NCBI RefSeq assembly: GCF_023008405.1
Contig: NZ_CP095376.1
Coordinates: 3,930,001-3,994,000, forward strand
Direction of reading: 5' to 3'
Length of the DNA stretch: 64,000 nt
DNA from: Amycolatopsis sp. FBCC-B4732
Lineage (GTDB): Bacteria > Actinomycetota > Actinomycetes > Mycobacteriales > Pseudonocardiaceae
The notes below the pieces were generated by a model. The model saw nothing but the letters and a program-made list of their open reading frames with translations, made no database searches and was not told the origin of the DNA. Position numbers and translations under genes: made by a program. The stretch's first letter is position 1, and each line of letters starts with the position of its first letter. This document shows positions 35,041 through 43,225 of this stretch, piece by piece.

Positions 35041-35481
35041 TCAGCGGCGGCCGGCGACCAGGATGACGAGGTACTGGCCGCCGCCCGGCTGGACGTCGGC
35101 GGTCACCGGCAGCCCGGGCACCAGGCGGGAGAACCGGTCCACCAGCCAGCCGGCCGCCTCCCGGGCGTCCTGCTCGGTCGGGCACCGGGCCACCATCTCG
35201 CGGCCCCCCTTGCGTTCCAGCCGCCCGGCCACGGTGATCAGCGGCGCGGGTTCGGCCACGTGCAGGCGATCCGGCCAGGCGATGACCACCTTGACCGCAC
35301 CCTTGCGCGTGTTGCACCCCCGGTGCGCGAGCCGCTCGGGCACCTTGGCCTTCCGGTCGGCGGTCCGGCTGTCGACGCTGGGCCCCCGCGGATCGTTCAC
35401 CGACATGCCGGGATCGACCGGCTCGTCGCACACCCAGCAGCGCCAGCCGTCGCGCTCGGCGACGTCATCGAGGAGACTCAC
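35041..35481 (-). CDS. HNH-like zinc-finger hypothetical protein
   Basis: 146 residues. N-terminal ERDGWRCWVCDEPVDPG and RLAHRGCNTRKGAVKV form a CxxC...HxxC pattern like HNH nuclease folds; the central His-Asn catalytic positions are not obvious, so nuclease activity is doubtful. The C-terminal half is an unrelated alpha/beta part. Start ATG at 35481. Ends 4 bp from the glycosidase gene, convergent. Confidence 0.65.
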   Translation of the reverse strand: MSLLDDVAERDGWRCWVCDEPVDPGMSVNDPRGPSVDSRTADRKAKVPERLAHRGCNTRKGAVKVVIAWPDRLHVAEPAPLITVAGRLERKGGREMVARCPTEQDAREAAGWLVDRFSRLVPGLPVTADVQPGGGQYLVILVAGRR

Positions 35482-35534
35482 CCGAGCAAACTAGCCTGCC
35501 GGGCCCCGCCGGGTTCAGGCAGTGCCGCGCGGCG

Positions 35535-36086
35535 CTAGTTCTTCGGCGCGCGACCCAGCCGCAGCGCGGAGACGAGGAAGAAGACGCCGCCCAGCGTCGC
35601 GTAGCCGGCCAGCGTCGTCAGCGAGGCACCGTCCTTTGTGGCCTGCAGGATGAACGAAGTCCCGGCCAGGACGGAGATCCCGCCGCTGAGGATCATCGGC
35701 CACTGCCCGCCCAGCGCACGACGGGCGATGCCGACGGCGAGCTGGACGGCGCCGGCCACGATCGCCCAGCTGCCCCACACGCGCAGGACGCCCGGGATGC
35801 CGGACGAGACGGCGAACGCCAGCCCGGCGGCGGCGAGCAGGCTGATCGCGACGTTGACGTACAGCGCCGGCACCGGCTGGCCCGCCCCCGACGTGCGGGC
35901 GTCGACCACGGCGGCGACGACGTCGAACAGCGGGTACAGCACCAGCAGCGCGACGCTGACCGGGCCGAGGCTCGACGCCGTCGCGAACAGCAGGCCGGCC
36001 CAGACGAGGGCGAACGCGAACCGGGCGAAGTAGAGCCGTCGCAGGGACGGCGCGATGCCGGCGGCCGGAACGGTGCGAGTGGTCAT
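35535..36086 (-). CDS. DUF308/HdeD-type membrane protein
   Basis: 183 residues with about six hydrophobic helices (LRRLYFARFAFALVWAGLLF, SVALLVLYPLFDVVAAVVDA, ALYVNVAISLLAAAGLAFAV, RVWGSWAIVAGAVQLAVGI, WPMILSGGISVLAGTSFIL, LAGYATLGGVFFLVSALRLG). The WPMILSGGISVLAG part is characteristic of DUF308. Divergent from the TetR gene at 36215; the two matching operators between them suggest that TetR regulates it. Cysteine-free; role in acid or redox stress is known for HdeD relatives. Confidence 0.85.
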   Translation of the reverse strand: MTTRTVPAAGIAPSLRRLYFARFAFALVWAGLLFATASSLGPVSVALLVLYPLFDVVAAVVDARTSGAGQPVPALYVNVAISLLAAAGLAFAVSSGIPGVLRVWGSWAIVAGAVQLAVGIARRALGGQWPMILSGGISVLAGTSFILQATKDGASLTTLAGYATLGGVFFLVSALRLGRAPKN

Positions 36087-36107
36087 GCGGAGCTCCCGAA
36101 GTCAGGT

Positions 36108-36125
36108 AGACAGATCGTTCTATCT
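36108..36125. promoter_or_regulatory. TetR operator A
   Basis: AGACAGATCGTTCTATCT, an 18-bp near-perfect palindrome (arms AGACAGA/TCTATCT, one mismatch), 22 bp upstream of the DUF308 start codon. Matches operator B. Confidence 0.6.
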
Positions 36126-36158
36126 CATGACTATGGCAGCAGCTCGCCGCCTCCGTCA

Positions 36159-36176
36159 AGACCGACCGTTCTATCT
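36159..36176. promoter_or_regulatory. TetR operator B
   Basis: AGACCGACCGTTCTATCT, same 7-4-7 layout as operator A, 38 bp before the TetR start; the two are 51 bp apart. Confidence 0.6.
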
Positions 36177-36214
36177 GCTAATCTGAGTGCAGCACCGCGA
36201 GGCAGGAGGTCCCG

Positions 36215-36781
36215 TTGTCCGAAGCCCGAGCCAGGCTGCTTTCCTCGGCGAGCCGGCTGTTCTACACCGAGGGCCTCCACTCGGTCGGCATCGACCGGGT
36301 GATCGCCGACGCGGGCGTCACGCGCGCCACGCTGTACCGGCACTTCCCCAGCAAGGACGACCTGCTGGTCGCCTACCTGACCGAGGCCGACCAGGCCATC
36401 CGCGCCCAGGTGGCGGCCGCCCGTGAAGCGGGCGGCCCCCCGGCGGCCATCGTCCGCGCGGTGGCGACGTCGATCGCGGACGGCATCCGCTCCCCCGGCT
36501 TCCGCGGCTGCGCGTTCCTCAACGCGGCGGCGGAGTACCCCGACCCGGCCCACCCGGTCCACCAGGCGGTCCTGACCCACCGCACGTGGTTCCTGGAGAC
36601 GGTGACCGAGTTGCTGGCGGCCACGGGCGAGACGGCCCCGGAGCCGGCGGCCCGCCATTTCGTGCTGCTCCGCGACGGCGCGATGGCGGCCGGCTGCCTG
36701 ACCGACCCGGCCCCGATCTGCGAGACCTTCCTGCGCGGGGTCGACGGGATCCTGGAGTACCGGACCGCGGGAAAGAACTGA
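36215..36781 (+). CDS. TetR-family regulator
   Basis: 188 residues from a TTG at 36215 placed 8 bases after a perfect AGGAGG. HTH: RLLSSASRLFYTEGLHSVGI, then DAGVTRATLYRHFPSKDDLL. The C-terminal part with GCAFLNAAAEYPDPAHPVH is typical of the TetR_C_33-like group. Divergent from the DUF308 gene; operators A and B indicate repression of both. Confidence 0.92.
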   Translation: MSEARARLLSSASRLFYTEGLHSVGIDRVIADAGVTRATLYRHFPSKDDLLVAYLTEADQAIRAQVAAAREAGGPPAAIVRAVATSIADGIRSPGFRGCAFLNAAAEYPDPAHPVHQAVLTHRTWFLETVTELLAATGETAPEPAARHFVLLRDGAMAAGCLTDPAPICETFLRGVDGILEYRTAGKN

Positions 36782-36933
36782 CGCTCAGGAACCGGCGATC
36801 GAAGTCCACGTCGGCCGCGATGACGACGGCCCGCGGGTGGTCGCTCACGAGCAGTGCGGCGTCAAGGACGTCTACCGGCGCCCAGTCCCGCCGAACGACC
36901 GCCTGAGCGCGCGAGCGGCCGCCTGTGGAAAAC

Positions 36934-36970
36934 CACCCGCCCGGGAGCCGCGCGCTCCCGGACGGGTGGT
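36934..36970 (-). terminator. Rho-independent terminator of the LPMO gene
   Basis: Leftward reading: 15-bp hairpin (CCACCCGTCCGGGAG / CTCCCGGGCGGGTGG, one mismatch) followed by TTTT. It begins directly after the LPMO stop. Confidence 0.75.
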
Positions 36971-36972
36971 GG

Positions 36973-37485
36973 TCAGCCCACCTGCAGGTCGATGCAGGAG
37001 TAGAACGCGTTCGACGTGTCCGCGATGTTCCACACCGCCAGCACCGTCTGGCGTCCGGTGTGGCCGGACAGGTTCACCTGGTGCGAAAGGGTTGCCGGCG
37101 GCTGCTGGTTGTTGCCGCTGATGTCCGCGACCTTCTGGCCGCCGATGTAGTACTCGTAGTTCGTCGTGCGGTGGCGGGCGGTGAACGTCCACGTGAACGT
37201 CGCCGTCGTGCCGACCGGGGACGCGCGCCAGCCCTTGCTGTTGTCGTTGAGCTCGGCGAACTGCGCGTTGCCGCCGTTGCAGGACCGCAGGCCCTTCGGG
37301 CCCTCCACGCTCTGGGGCTCGTACTTGATTTCGCCGCACGACACCGTGCCCTGGGCGCACTGCGCCTGCCGGCTGGCCGGGGAGTTCACGTAGCCGTGCG
37401 CGCTCGCGATGCCGGCGGGGCTCACCACCACCAGGACCGGCGCCAGGAGTGCTCCCGCCGCAGCCGCGGTCAGTTTGCGGTTCAT
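36973..37485 (-). CDS. AA10 lytic polysaccharide monooxygenase (chitin-active type)
   Basis: 170 residues. Signal peptide to ASA, then the mature protein starts HGYVNSPASR: the N-terminal His is the copper ligand of all LPMOs. Typical AA10 motifs follow (RQAQCAQGTVSCGEIKYEP, GGNAQFAELNDNS, WTFTARHRTTNYEYYI with the second copper His, and AVWNIADTSNAFYSCIDLQVG). Two disulfide cysteine pairs are visible. It oxidatively cleaves chitin or cellulose. Single-domain, with no binding module. A dre site overlaps its promoter, so it should be controlled by DasR and N-acetylglucosamine metabolism. Confidence 0.93.
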   Translation of the reverse strand: MNRKLTAAAAGALLAPVLVVVSPAGIASAHGYVNSPASRQAQCAQGTVSCGEIKYEPQSVEGPKGLRSCNGGNAQFAELNDNSKGWRASPVGTTATFTWTFTARHRTTNYEYYIGGQKVADISGNNQQPPATLSHQVNLSGHTGRQTVLAVWNIADTSNAFYSCIDLQVG

Positions 37486-37600
37486 ACCAGCTCCCTCGGG
37501 GACAGGCTCGCCTCCCGGCCGCCGGGTACGGCGAAGTCGCGGTCCGGGTCCCGTGGGGAACCCGCCCGCGCCGGGAAGGGTTACGAGCGAAGGAAAATTG

Positions 37601-37612
37601 TGGTCTAGACCA
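37601..37612. promoter_or_regulatory. DasR-type dre operator
   Basis: TGGTCTAGACCA, a perfect 12-bp palindrome identical to the core of the Streptomyces dre (DasR-responsive element). It overlaps the -10 hexamer of the leftward LPMO promoter, the ideal place for repression. Confidence 0.75.
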
Positions 37613-37637
37613 TACGTCGATTCGACGTGTGGGTCAA
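37609..37637 (-). promoter_or_regulatory. Promoter of the LPMO gene
   Basis: Leftward: TTGACC (37637-37632), 17-bp spacer, TATGGT (37614-37609). The -10 shares six bases with the dre palindrome. About 125 bp before the start codon. Confidence 0.65.
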
Positions 37638-37747
37638 CAGATGACAAAGTCCCGGTTAATGTTGGTAAGGCGCCAACTGTCACCCGTTGTTCCGGTCAGC
37701 GGGACTCGCCGGGGCGGACCGGTCGGTGACGGAGGGACGCGAACCTC

Positions 37748-37753
37748 TAGGAT
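37748..37753 (+). promoter_or_regulatory. -10 element for leaderless lexA transcript
   Basis: TAGGAT followed by 7 bases and the GTG start codon at 37761; no ribosome-binding site. No clear -35 and no visible SOS box (TCGAAC-N4-GTTCGA) in the 200 bp upstream. Confidence 0.5.
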
Positions 37754-37760
37754 CACGCCC

Positions 37761-38414
37761 GTGACCACCTACGACGACACCTTCGAGCACCTCGACGCCT
37801 CGGCCCTGCCGGAACGGCAGCAGAAGATCCTCGTGGCGATCCGGGACTGGGTGGTCCGGTACGGCTACTCCCCCAGCACCCGCGAAATCGGCGAGGCCGT
37901 CGGCCTGCTCTCGACGTCGTCGGTGTCGAAGCACCTGGCGAGCCTGGAGGACAAGGGTTTCCTGCGCCGCGGCGCCGGCGTGTCACGCCCGATGGACGTG
38001 CGCGCGTTCCTGCAGGGCGGCGAAGCGCGCGAGGACAGCGACTCGGTCCCCGTGCCCGTCGTCGGCGACATCGCCGCCGGTACGCCGATCTCCGCGGTCG
38101 AGCACGTCGACGACGTCCTCAAGCTGCCGCGCGACCTCACCGGGCGGGGCACCGTCTTCGGCCTGCGCGTCCGGGGCGACTCGATGATCGACGCCGCCAT
38201 CTGCGACGGCGACATCGTCGTGGTCAAGCAGCAGAACGAGGCCCACTCGGGGCAGATCGTCGCCGCGATGATCGACGAGGAGGCGACGGTCAAGGTCTAC
38301 CGCCGCCGCAACGGGCACGTCTTCCTCGAGCCCCGCAACCCCGCCTACGACGTCATCGACGGCGACCGGGCGGCGATCCTGGGCGTGGTCGTGTCGGTGC
38401 TGCGGAGCGTCTGA
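37761..38414 (+). CDS. lexA: LexA-family repressor/autopeptidase
   Basis: 217 residues from the leaderless GTG. Winged helix LPERQQKILVAIRDWVVRYG, then SPSTREIGEAVGLLSTSSVS and KHLASLEDKGFLRR (residues ~14-75). Peptidase domain: self-cleavage bond Ala106-Gly107 in DIAAGTPI, nucleophile Ser141 in RGDSMIDA and Lys178 in ATVKVYRR; the Ser-Lys distance of 37 equals that of E. coli LexA. The recognition helix reads SVSKHL where the main actinobacterial LexA usually has SVSYQL, and the neighbours (LPMO, P450) are not the usual lexA context, so this may be a second LexA with its own regulon. Confidence 0.88.
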   Translation: MTTYDDTFEHLDASALPERQQKILVAIRDWVVRYGYSPSTREIGEAVGLLSTSSVSKHLASLEDKGFLRRGAGVSRPMDVRAFLQGGEAREDSDSVPVPVVGDIAAGTPISAVEHVDDVLKLPRDLTGRGTVFGLRVRGDSMIDAAICDGDIVVVKQQNEAHSGQIVAAMIDEEATVKVYRRRNGHVFLEPRNPAYDVIDGDRAAILGVVVSVLRSV

Positions 38415-38420
38415 CGCGCT

Positions 38421-39626
38421 TCACCAGGTGACCGGCAGCTCGTACACGCCGTACACGGATCCGTCGTGCTTGAACGGGATCCGCTCGACGCCGGTCGCCA
38501 GCGCGAGCGTCGGGATCCGCCGGTAGAGCGTGCGGTAGACGACCTGGAGCTCGAGCCGGGCCAGCGGCTGGCCGAGGCACTGGTGCACGCCGAAGCCGAA
38601 CGCGACGTGCCGGTGCGAGTCGCGGCTCAGGTCGAGGCGATCGCCGTCCGGGAACACCGCCGGGTCGCGGTTGGCGATGTCGTTGGCCATGATCAGGCCC
38701 TCGCCCGCGCGGACGGTCACCCCGGCGATCTCGATGTCCTCGAGCGCGACGCGGCGGCGGCCGTTGTGCGTGATGTTCAGGTACCGCAACAGTTCTTCGA
38801 CCGCCGACGCCACCAGCGCCGGGTCCTCGCTCTCGCGCAGCAGCGCCAGCTGGTCCGGGTGCTCCAGCAGAGCGAGCGTGCCGAGCGCGATCATGTTCGC
38901 CGTCGTCTCGTGGCCGGCGATCAGCAGCAGCACGCCCATCTGCGCCGCTTCGACGCGGGACAGCTCGCCGGCGTGCACGCGGCCCGCGAGCCCGGAGAGC
39001 AGGTCGTCGGCGGGCCGTTCGAGCTTCTCCCCCATCAGCCGGTCGAGGTAGCCCACCAGCGCCTGGTGCCCGGCCGCGCGCTCCTCCGGCTCGGCGTCGC
39101 GCCGGATGATGACCTTGCTGTTGTCCTGGAAGAAGTCGTGGTCGGCGTAGGGGACGCCGAGCAGCTCGCAGATCACCAGTGACGGCACCGGCAGCGCGAA
39201 CGCCTCGACGAGGTCGACCGGCTTCGGCCCGGCCAGCAGGGCGTCGATCCGGTCGTCGACGATCTTCTGCACCGCCGGGCGCATGGCGGCGGTGCGGCGG
39301 ATCGTGAACGGCGCGGTCACCATCTTGCGCAGCCGCGCGTGCTCGGGGTTGTCCATCAGGATGAAGCTGATGCCGGTGCCGCCCTTCGGCAGCGGCGCCG
39401 GGCTCGGGTAGCCGGGCCGCGTGACGTCGGCGCTGACGCGGGGATCCGCCAGCAGCGCGCGCTGGTCGGCGTAACGGGTCACCAGCCACGGCGTGCTGCC
39501 GTCCCACAGCCGGACGCGCGCGAGCGGCGCTTCCGCCTGCAGCTCCCGGGCCGCCGGCGGCGGGTCGAAGGGGCAGCCCGGGGCGCGGGTCATCGGGAAC
39601 CCGGGGATTTCGGCGGTGCTCGTCAT
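38421..39626 (-). CDS. Cytochrome P450 (CYP105-like)
   Basis: 401 residues. Heme-thiolate loop FGFGVHQCLGQPLARLE, I-helix oxygen-binding AGHETTAN, K-helix ExxR in AVEELLRYLN and C-helix EHARLRKMV. Soluble bacterial class needing external ferredoxin; none is encoded nearby. ATG at 39626. Divergent from the MFS exporter at 39726, with palindromes in the 99-bp gap, suggesting shared control. Confidence 0.93.
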   Translation of the reverse strand: MTSTAEIPGFPMTRAPGCPFDPPPAARELQAEAPLARVRLWDGSTPWLVTRYADQRALLADPRVSADVTRPGYPSPAPLPKGGTGISFILMDNPEHARLRKMVTAPFTIRRTAAMRPAVQKIVDDRIDALLAGPKPVDLVEAFALPVPSLVICELLGVPYADHDFFQDNSKVIIRRDAEPEERAAGHQALVGYLDRLMGEKLERPADDLLSGLAGRVHAGELSRVEAAQMGVLLLIAGHETTANMIALGTLALLEHPDQLALLRESEDPALVASAVEELLRYLNITHNGRRRVALEDIEIAGVTVRAGEGLIMANDIANRDPAVFPDGDRLDLSRDSHRHVAFGFGVHQCLGQPLARLELQVVYRTLYRRIPTLALATGVERIPFKHDGSVYGVYELPVTW

Positions 39627-39657
39627 CGTTCCTCCGCGGTCGCCGTCAGTTCGTGAT

Positions 39658-39694
39658 CAGTCAACCGAAGACTGCTACGCTAAGTCAAGCGACT
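39658..39694. promoter_or_regulatory. Palindromes between P450 and MFS genes
   Basis: CAGTCAACCGAAGACTG (39658-39674; 5-bp arms CAGTC/GACTG) and AGTCAAGCGACT (39683-39694; AGTC/GACT), 25 bp apart. Likely operators for an unlinked repressor; a TTTAAT at 39697-39702 may be a -10. Confidence 0.45.
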
Positions 39695-39725
39695 GATTTA
39701 ATTCGGACATCCCGACGGAGGACCC

Positions 39726-41180
39726 GTGCCCGACCCATCCACCCCTGTCGCCGAGGCGCCGTCACGCGCGAACCTCGTCGTCGGGATCCTCGCCTTCGCG
39801 GGCATCGTCGTCTCGCTGATGCAGACGCTGGTCATCCCGCTGATCCCGGCGCTGCCCGGGCTGCTGCACGCGTCCGCCGCCGACGCCACCTGGGCGATCA
39901 CCGCCACGCTGCTCGCGGGCGCGGTGGCCACGCCGACGGTCGGCAGGCTCGGCGACATGTACGGCAAGCGGCGGATGCTGCTGCTCAGCCTCGGCGCGCT
40001 CGTGGCCGGCTCCACGATCGGCGCGCTGTCCGACAGCCTCGCGCCGATGGTCGCCGGGCGGGCGCTGCAGGGCCTCGCGGCCGGCGTGGTCCCGCTCGGG
40101 ATCAGCATCATGCGCGACGAACTGCCCGCCGAGCGGCTCGGCTCCGCCACGGCGCTGATGAGCGCGTCGCTCGGCGTCGGCGGCGCGCTCGGCCTGCCCG
40201 CCGCGGCACTGCTGGCCGAAAACGCCGACTGGCACGTGCTGTTCTGGACGTCGGCCGGACTCGGTCTCGTGGTGGTCGGCCTGGTCGTCGCGCTGGTGCC
40301 GGAGTCCCCGGTCCGCACCGGCGGCCGCTTCGACGTGCCGGGCGCGGCCGGGCTCTCGATCGCGCTCATCTCCCTGCTGCTGGCGATTTCGAAGGGCGCC
40401 GACTGGGGCTGGGGCAGCCCGGCGACGCTGGGCCTGCTCGCGGTCGCGGTCGTCGTCCTGCTGCTGTGGGGCCGCTGGGAGCTGCGGACCGCGCAGCCGC
40501 TGGTCGATCTGCGCACGACCGCGCGGCGCCAGGTGCTGCTGACCAACATCGCCTCGGCGGTGTTCGGCTTCGCGATGTTCGCGATGTCCCTGGTCCTGCC
40601 CCAGCTGCTGCAGCTGCCCGCGGCGACCGGGTACGGGCTCGGCAAGTCGATGCTGGTGGTGGGCCTGGTGATGGCGCCGTCGGGGCTGGTGATGATGGCG
40701 CTGGCTCCGGTGTCGGCGCGCATTTCCCGCACGCGCGGCCCGAAGACGACGCTGATGCTCGGCGCCGTGGTCGTCGCGGCCGGGTACGCGCTGGGCATCG
40801 GGCTGATGAGCGCGACCTGGCAGCTCGTGGTCGTGTCGAGCACCATCGGCGCGGGCATCGGGCTGGCCTACGGCGCCATGCCGGCGCTGGTGATGGGCGC
40901 GGTGCCGGTTTCGGAGACCGCGGCGGCGAACAGCCTCAACACGCTGATGCGCTCGATCGGGACGTCGGTGTCGAGCGCGACGGCCGGGCTGGTGCTCGCG
41001 CGGCTGACGATCGATTTCGGGCCGGTGAGCCTGCCGTCGCAGAACGGGTTCCGGCTGGTGCTGGCGATGGGCTCGGCCGCGGCGCTGATCGCGCTGGCCG
41101 TCGCCGCGTTCCTGCCCAAGCGCTCCCCCGCCGCCACGGCCCCGGCGAGCCCCGAACCCGCCGCCGCGGTGAGCCGCTGA
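39726..41180 (+). CDS. DHA2-type MFS exporter
   Basis: 484 residues, 14 predicted helices. Motif A GRLGDMYGKRRMLLL in loop 2-3 and the motif-C-like GLGVGGALGLPAAALLAE in helix 5 (ALMSASLGVGGALG) mark a drug:H+ antiporter of the EmrB/QacA kind. GTG at 39726 with GGAGG 5 bases before. Divergent from the P450. Confidence 0.92.
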   Translation: MPDPSTPVAEAPSRANLVVGILAFAGIVVSLMQTLVIPLIPALPGLLHASAADATWAITATLLAGAVATPTVGRLGDMYGKRRMLLLSLGALVAGSTIGALSDSLAPMVAGRALQGLAAGVVPLGISIMRDELPAERLGSATALMSASLGVGGALGLPAAALLAENADWHVLFWTSAGLGLVVVGLVVALVPESPVRTGGRFDVPGAAGLSIALISLLLAISKGADWGWGSPATLGLLAVAVVVLLLWGRWELRTAQPLVDLRTTARRQVLLTNIASAVFGFAMFAMSLVLPQLLQLPAATGYGLGKSMLVVGLVMAPSGLVMMALAPVSARISRTRGPKTTLMLGAVVVAAGYALGIGLMSATWQLVVVSSTIGAGIGLAYGAMPALVMGAVPVSETAAANSLNTLMRSIGTSVSSATAGLVLARLTIDFGPVSLPSQNGFRLVLAMGSAAALIALAVAAFLPKRSPAATAPASPEPAAAVSR

Positions 41181-41292
41181 CCGGCCGCCCGCCGTCCGGT
41201 TCGCGCGTGGTGCGCGTCCGGTCAGCGGCGGGCGCGAACCTTCCGGTCAGCACCGGGTCACCCACGGCCCGGACCGACCGGAGGAGCCGGAC

Positions 41293-42039
41293 ATGACGAA
41301 GAACGCTTTGGTGACCGGGGCTTCGCGCGGGATCGGCCGCGCGATCGCCCGGCGGCTGGCCGCGGACGGGGCCGTCGTCGCCGTGCACCACGGCGGCAAC
41401 GAGGCCGCGGCCGAGGAGACCGTCGCGCTGATCGAGGAGGCCGGCGGCCGCGCCTTCCCCGTGTTCGCCCGGTTCGGCGAGGACGGCGCCGTGGACCGGC
41501 TGGCGGACGCGGTCGCCGAGGCGTTCGGCGGGCTGGACATCCTGGTGAACAACGCCGGCATCGGCTCGCACAGCACGCTCGGGGAGCTGACCGAGGCGGA
41601 GCTGGACCGGCTCCTCGCGGTCAACGTCAAGACGCCGATGCTGCTGATCCGGCGGCTGCTGCCGCTGCTCAACGACGGCGGGCGGGTCGTCACCGTCGGC
41701 TCGATGGCGTCGCGGATCGCGGTGCGGAGCCAGATCGCCTACACCGTCACGAAAGCCGCCGTCGAGGCGCTCGCCCCGACGCTGGCGAACGAGCTCGGCC
41801 GCCGCGGGATCACGGTCAACACGGTCGCGCCCGGGCCGATCCGGACCGACCTGACCGAGCCGCTGCTGGCGATCCCGGAGGCGGCGGCCGGTCTCACCGC
41901 GATGACCGCGCTCGGCCGGATCGGCGAGCCCGAAGACGTCGCCGGCGTGGTCGGGTTCCTGACCGGGCCGGACGGCCGCTGGGTCACCGGCCGCACCCTC
42001 GACGTCTCCGGCGGCACCTACCTCGGCCCGATCGGGTGA
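41293..42039 (+). CDS. Classical SDR oxidoreductase
   Basis: 248 residues. Cofactor motif TGASRGIG, NNAG motif in LVNNAGIG, catalytic Ser in VTVGSMAS and YTVTK (Tyr-x3-Lys), followed by PGPIRTDL. Very close to FabG-type 3-oxoacyl reductases in layout, but stands alone, so substrate is open. ATG at 41293 with GGAG upstream. Confidence 0.93.
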   Translation: MTKNALVTGASRGIGRAIARRLAADGAVVAVHHGGNEAAAEETVALIEEAGGRAFPVFARFGEDGAVDRLADAVAEAFGGLDILVNNAGIGSHSTLGELTEAELDRLLAVNVKTPMLLIRRLLPLLNDGGRVVTVGSMASRIAVRSQIAYTVTKAAVEALAPTLANELGRRGITVNTVAPGPIRTDLTEPLLAIPEAAAGLTAMTALGRIGEPEDVAGVVGFLTGPDGRWVTGRTLDVSGGTYLGPIG

Positions 42040-42060
42040 ACGGCGGCGGCCGCCCGGGGA

Positions 42061-42312
42061 TCACGCCCGGGCGGCCAAGCCGTCGAGGTGGAGCACGCCG
42101 TCGGTGTGGTGCGCGGCCACGAACTCCGGCCCCTTGGTGACGAGCCGGGCGATCGCCGTCGCGTGGCCGTGGCCCAGGCCGTGGTCCGCCTTCAGCCAGG
42201 CGACGACTTCGGCGTGCTTCGTGAGGTTCTTGCCCGCCGCCAGGCCGAGGAAGGCGCGCGGGGTGATGCCGGTCTGCTTCTCGGCGTTGTCGAGGTAGGC
42301 CTGGAAGGACAT
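42061..42312 (-). CDS. DUF4287-domain protein
   Basis: 83 residues: MSFQAYLDNAEKQTGITPRA, then VVAWLKADHGLGHGHATAIA. This is the short DUF4287 helical domain found in many bacteria, function unknown. A TTGACA at 42386-42381 (leftward) near a run of A may be part of its promoter. Confidence 0.85.
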   Translation of the reverse strand: MSFQAYLDNAEKQTGITPRAFLGLAAGKNLTKHAEVVAWLKADHGLGHGHATAIARLVTKGPEFVAAHHTDGVLHLDGLAARA

Positions 42313-42379
42313 GGGGACTCCGTGGGTCGGTGGCGGGTCGTCGTGCTCTCGACCAAGTTCTCACCGACAACTTTTTTTG

Positions 42380-43153
42380 TCAAGGCTTCGCCGCGAAGAC
42401 CGCCAGCGTCGTGTACGGCAGCACGAAGGGGCGGTCGATGGCCGCGCCGACGATGCCCAGCACCTCCGCGAGCGCGACCGGCTCCAGCCGCGTCAGGCCA
42501 CCGGTCGTCGGCAGGAAGTCGAGCCATTCCTCGCGCGTGTAGCGCTTTTCCCAGGTGAACCGCCGAAGCTCGGGAGCAACGAACGCACCCGAGGCGCGGA
42601 TGCCGTCGGCGAACCCGGTGAACATGACTTCGTACAGCTGCGCGGCGCTGCGCGACTCCCCCGCGAACGGCGCGTCGGGCAGCACCCGCCGGTACGCCTC
42701 GGCAAGCGCGTCCGCGACCGCGGCGGGCGGCTGGAAGACGTGGGCGAACGCGGCGAGCAGCCCGCCGGGGCGCAGCACGCGCGCCGCCTTGGCCGGGCCG
42801 GCGACCGGGTCGACCCAGTGCCAGGCCTGTCCCGCGACGACGGCGTCGAAGGTGCGGCCGGCCGGGTCCCAGTCCTCGAAGGTCGCGACTTCGACGTCGG
42901 TCCCCTTGTCGCTGGCGAAGGCGGCCATCCGGGCGTCGGGGTCGACGCCGAGCACCCGGCACCCGGCGGCGGTGAACTGCCGGGCCTCGATGCCGGTGCC
43001 GCAGCCGACGTCGAGGAGGTCCGGCCCCGGACCGGCGGCACGGACCGCCGTCACGAGTTCTTCGGGGTAGGGCGGGCGGGCGCGGTCGTAGCGTTCGGCG
43101 TCGGTCCCGAAGGACTCGGCCATCCGGCGTTCGCGATGGGGTTGAGTGGGCAT
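42380..43153 (-). CDS. Class I SAM-dependent methyltransferase
   Basis: 257 residues. Motif I LLDVGCGTGIEARQF, motif II region VLGVDPDARMAAF, motif IV FDAVVAGQAWHWVDP and post-motif ARVLRPGGLLAAF. This set resembles the methyltransferase 11/UbiE type; the QAWHWVD motif is common in trans-aconitate or small-acid methyltransferases. An operator palindrome covers its start codon (43145-43162), so the divergent TetR gene probably represses it. Confidence 0.92.
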   Translation of the reverse strand: MPTQPHRERRMAESFGTDAERYDRARPPYPEELVTAVRAAGPGPDLLDVGCGTGIEARQFTAAGCRVLGVDPDARMAAFASDKGTDVEVATFEDWDPAGRTFDAVVAGQAWHWVDPVAGPAKAARVLRPGGLLAAFAHVFQPPAAVADALAEAYRRVLPDAPFAGESRSAAQLYEVMFTGFADGIRASGAFVAPELRRFTWEKRYTREEWLDFLPTTGGLTRLEPVALAEVLGIVGAAIDRPFVLPYTTLAVFAAKP

Positions 43154-43182
43154 GCGCCCACTCTAATGGGCGACCGCCCACT
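43145..43182. promoter_or_regulatory. Paired TetR operators
   Basis: AGTGGGCATGCGCCCACT (43145-43162, perfect 7-bp arms, 4-bp centre, covering the methyltransferase start codon) and AATGGGCGACCGCCCACT (43165-43182, one mismatch). They are 20 bp apart, two helical turns, on the same face. Confidence 0.65.
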
Positions 43183-43225
43183 CGCGCCACGAGCGTTCGC
43201 CGGCGGCGTACCGGAGAATGGGGTC

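Noticed and set aside
36785..36905. PIN-domain toxin (VapC) remnant on the - strand (reads LLVSDHPRAVVIAADVDFDR)
   Set aside because: Only about 35 residues resemble a PIN C-terminus; no partner antitoxin and no further domain. Too weak to annotate.
38421..41180. P450 + exporter as a biosynthetic gene cluster
   Set aside because: No synthase, ferredoxin or tailoring genes adjoin; more likely a detoxification pair.
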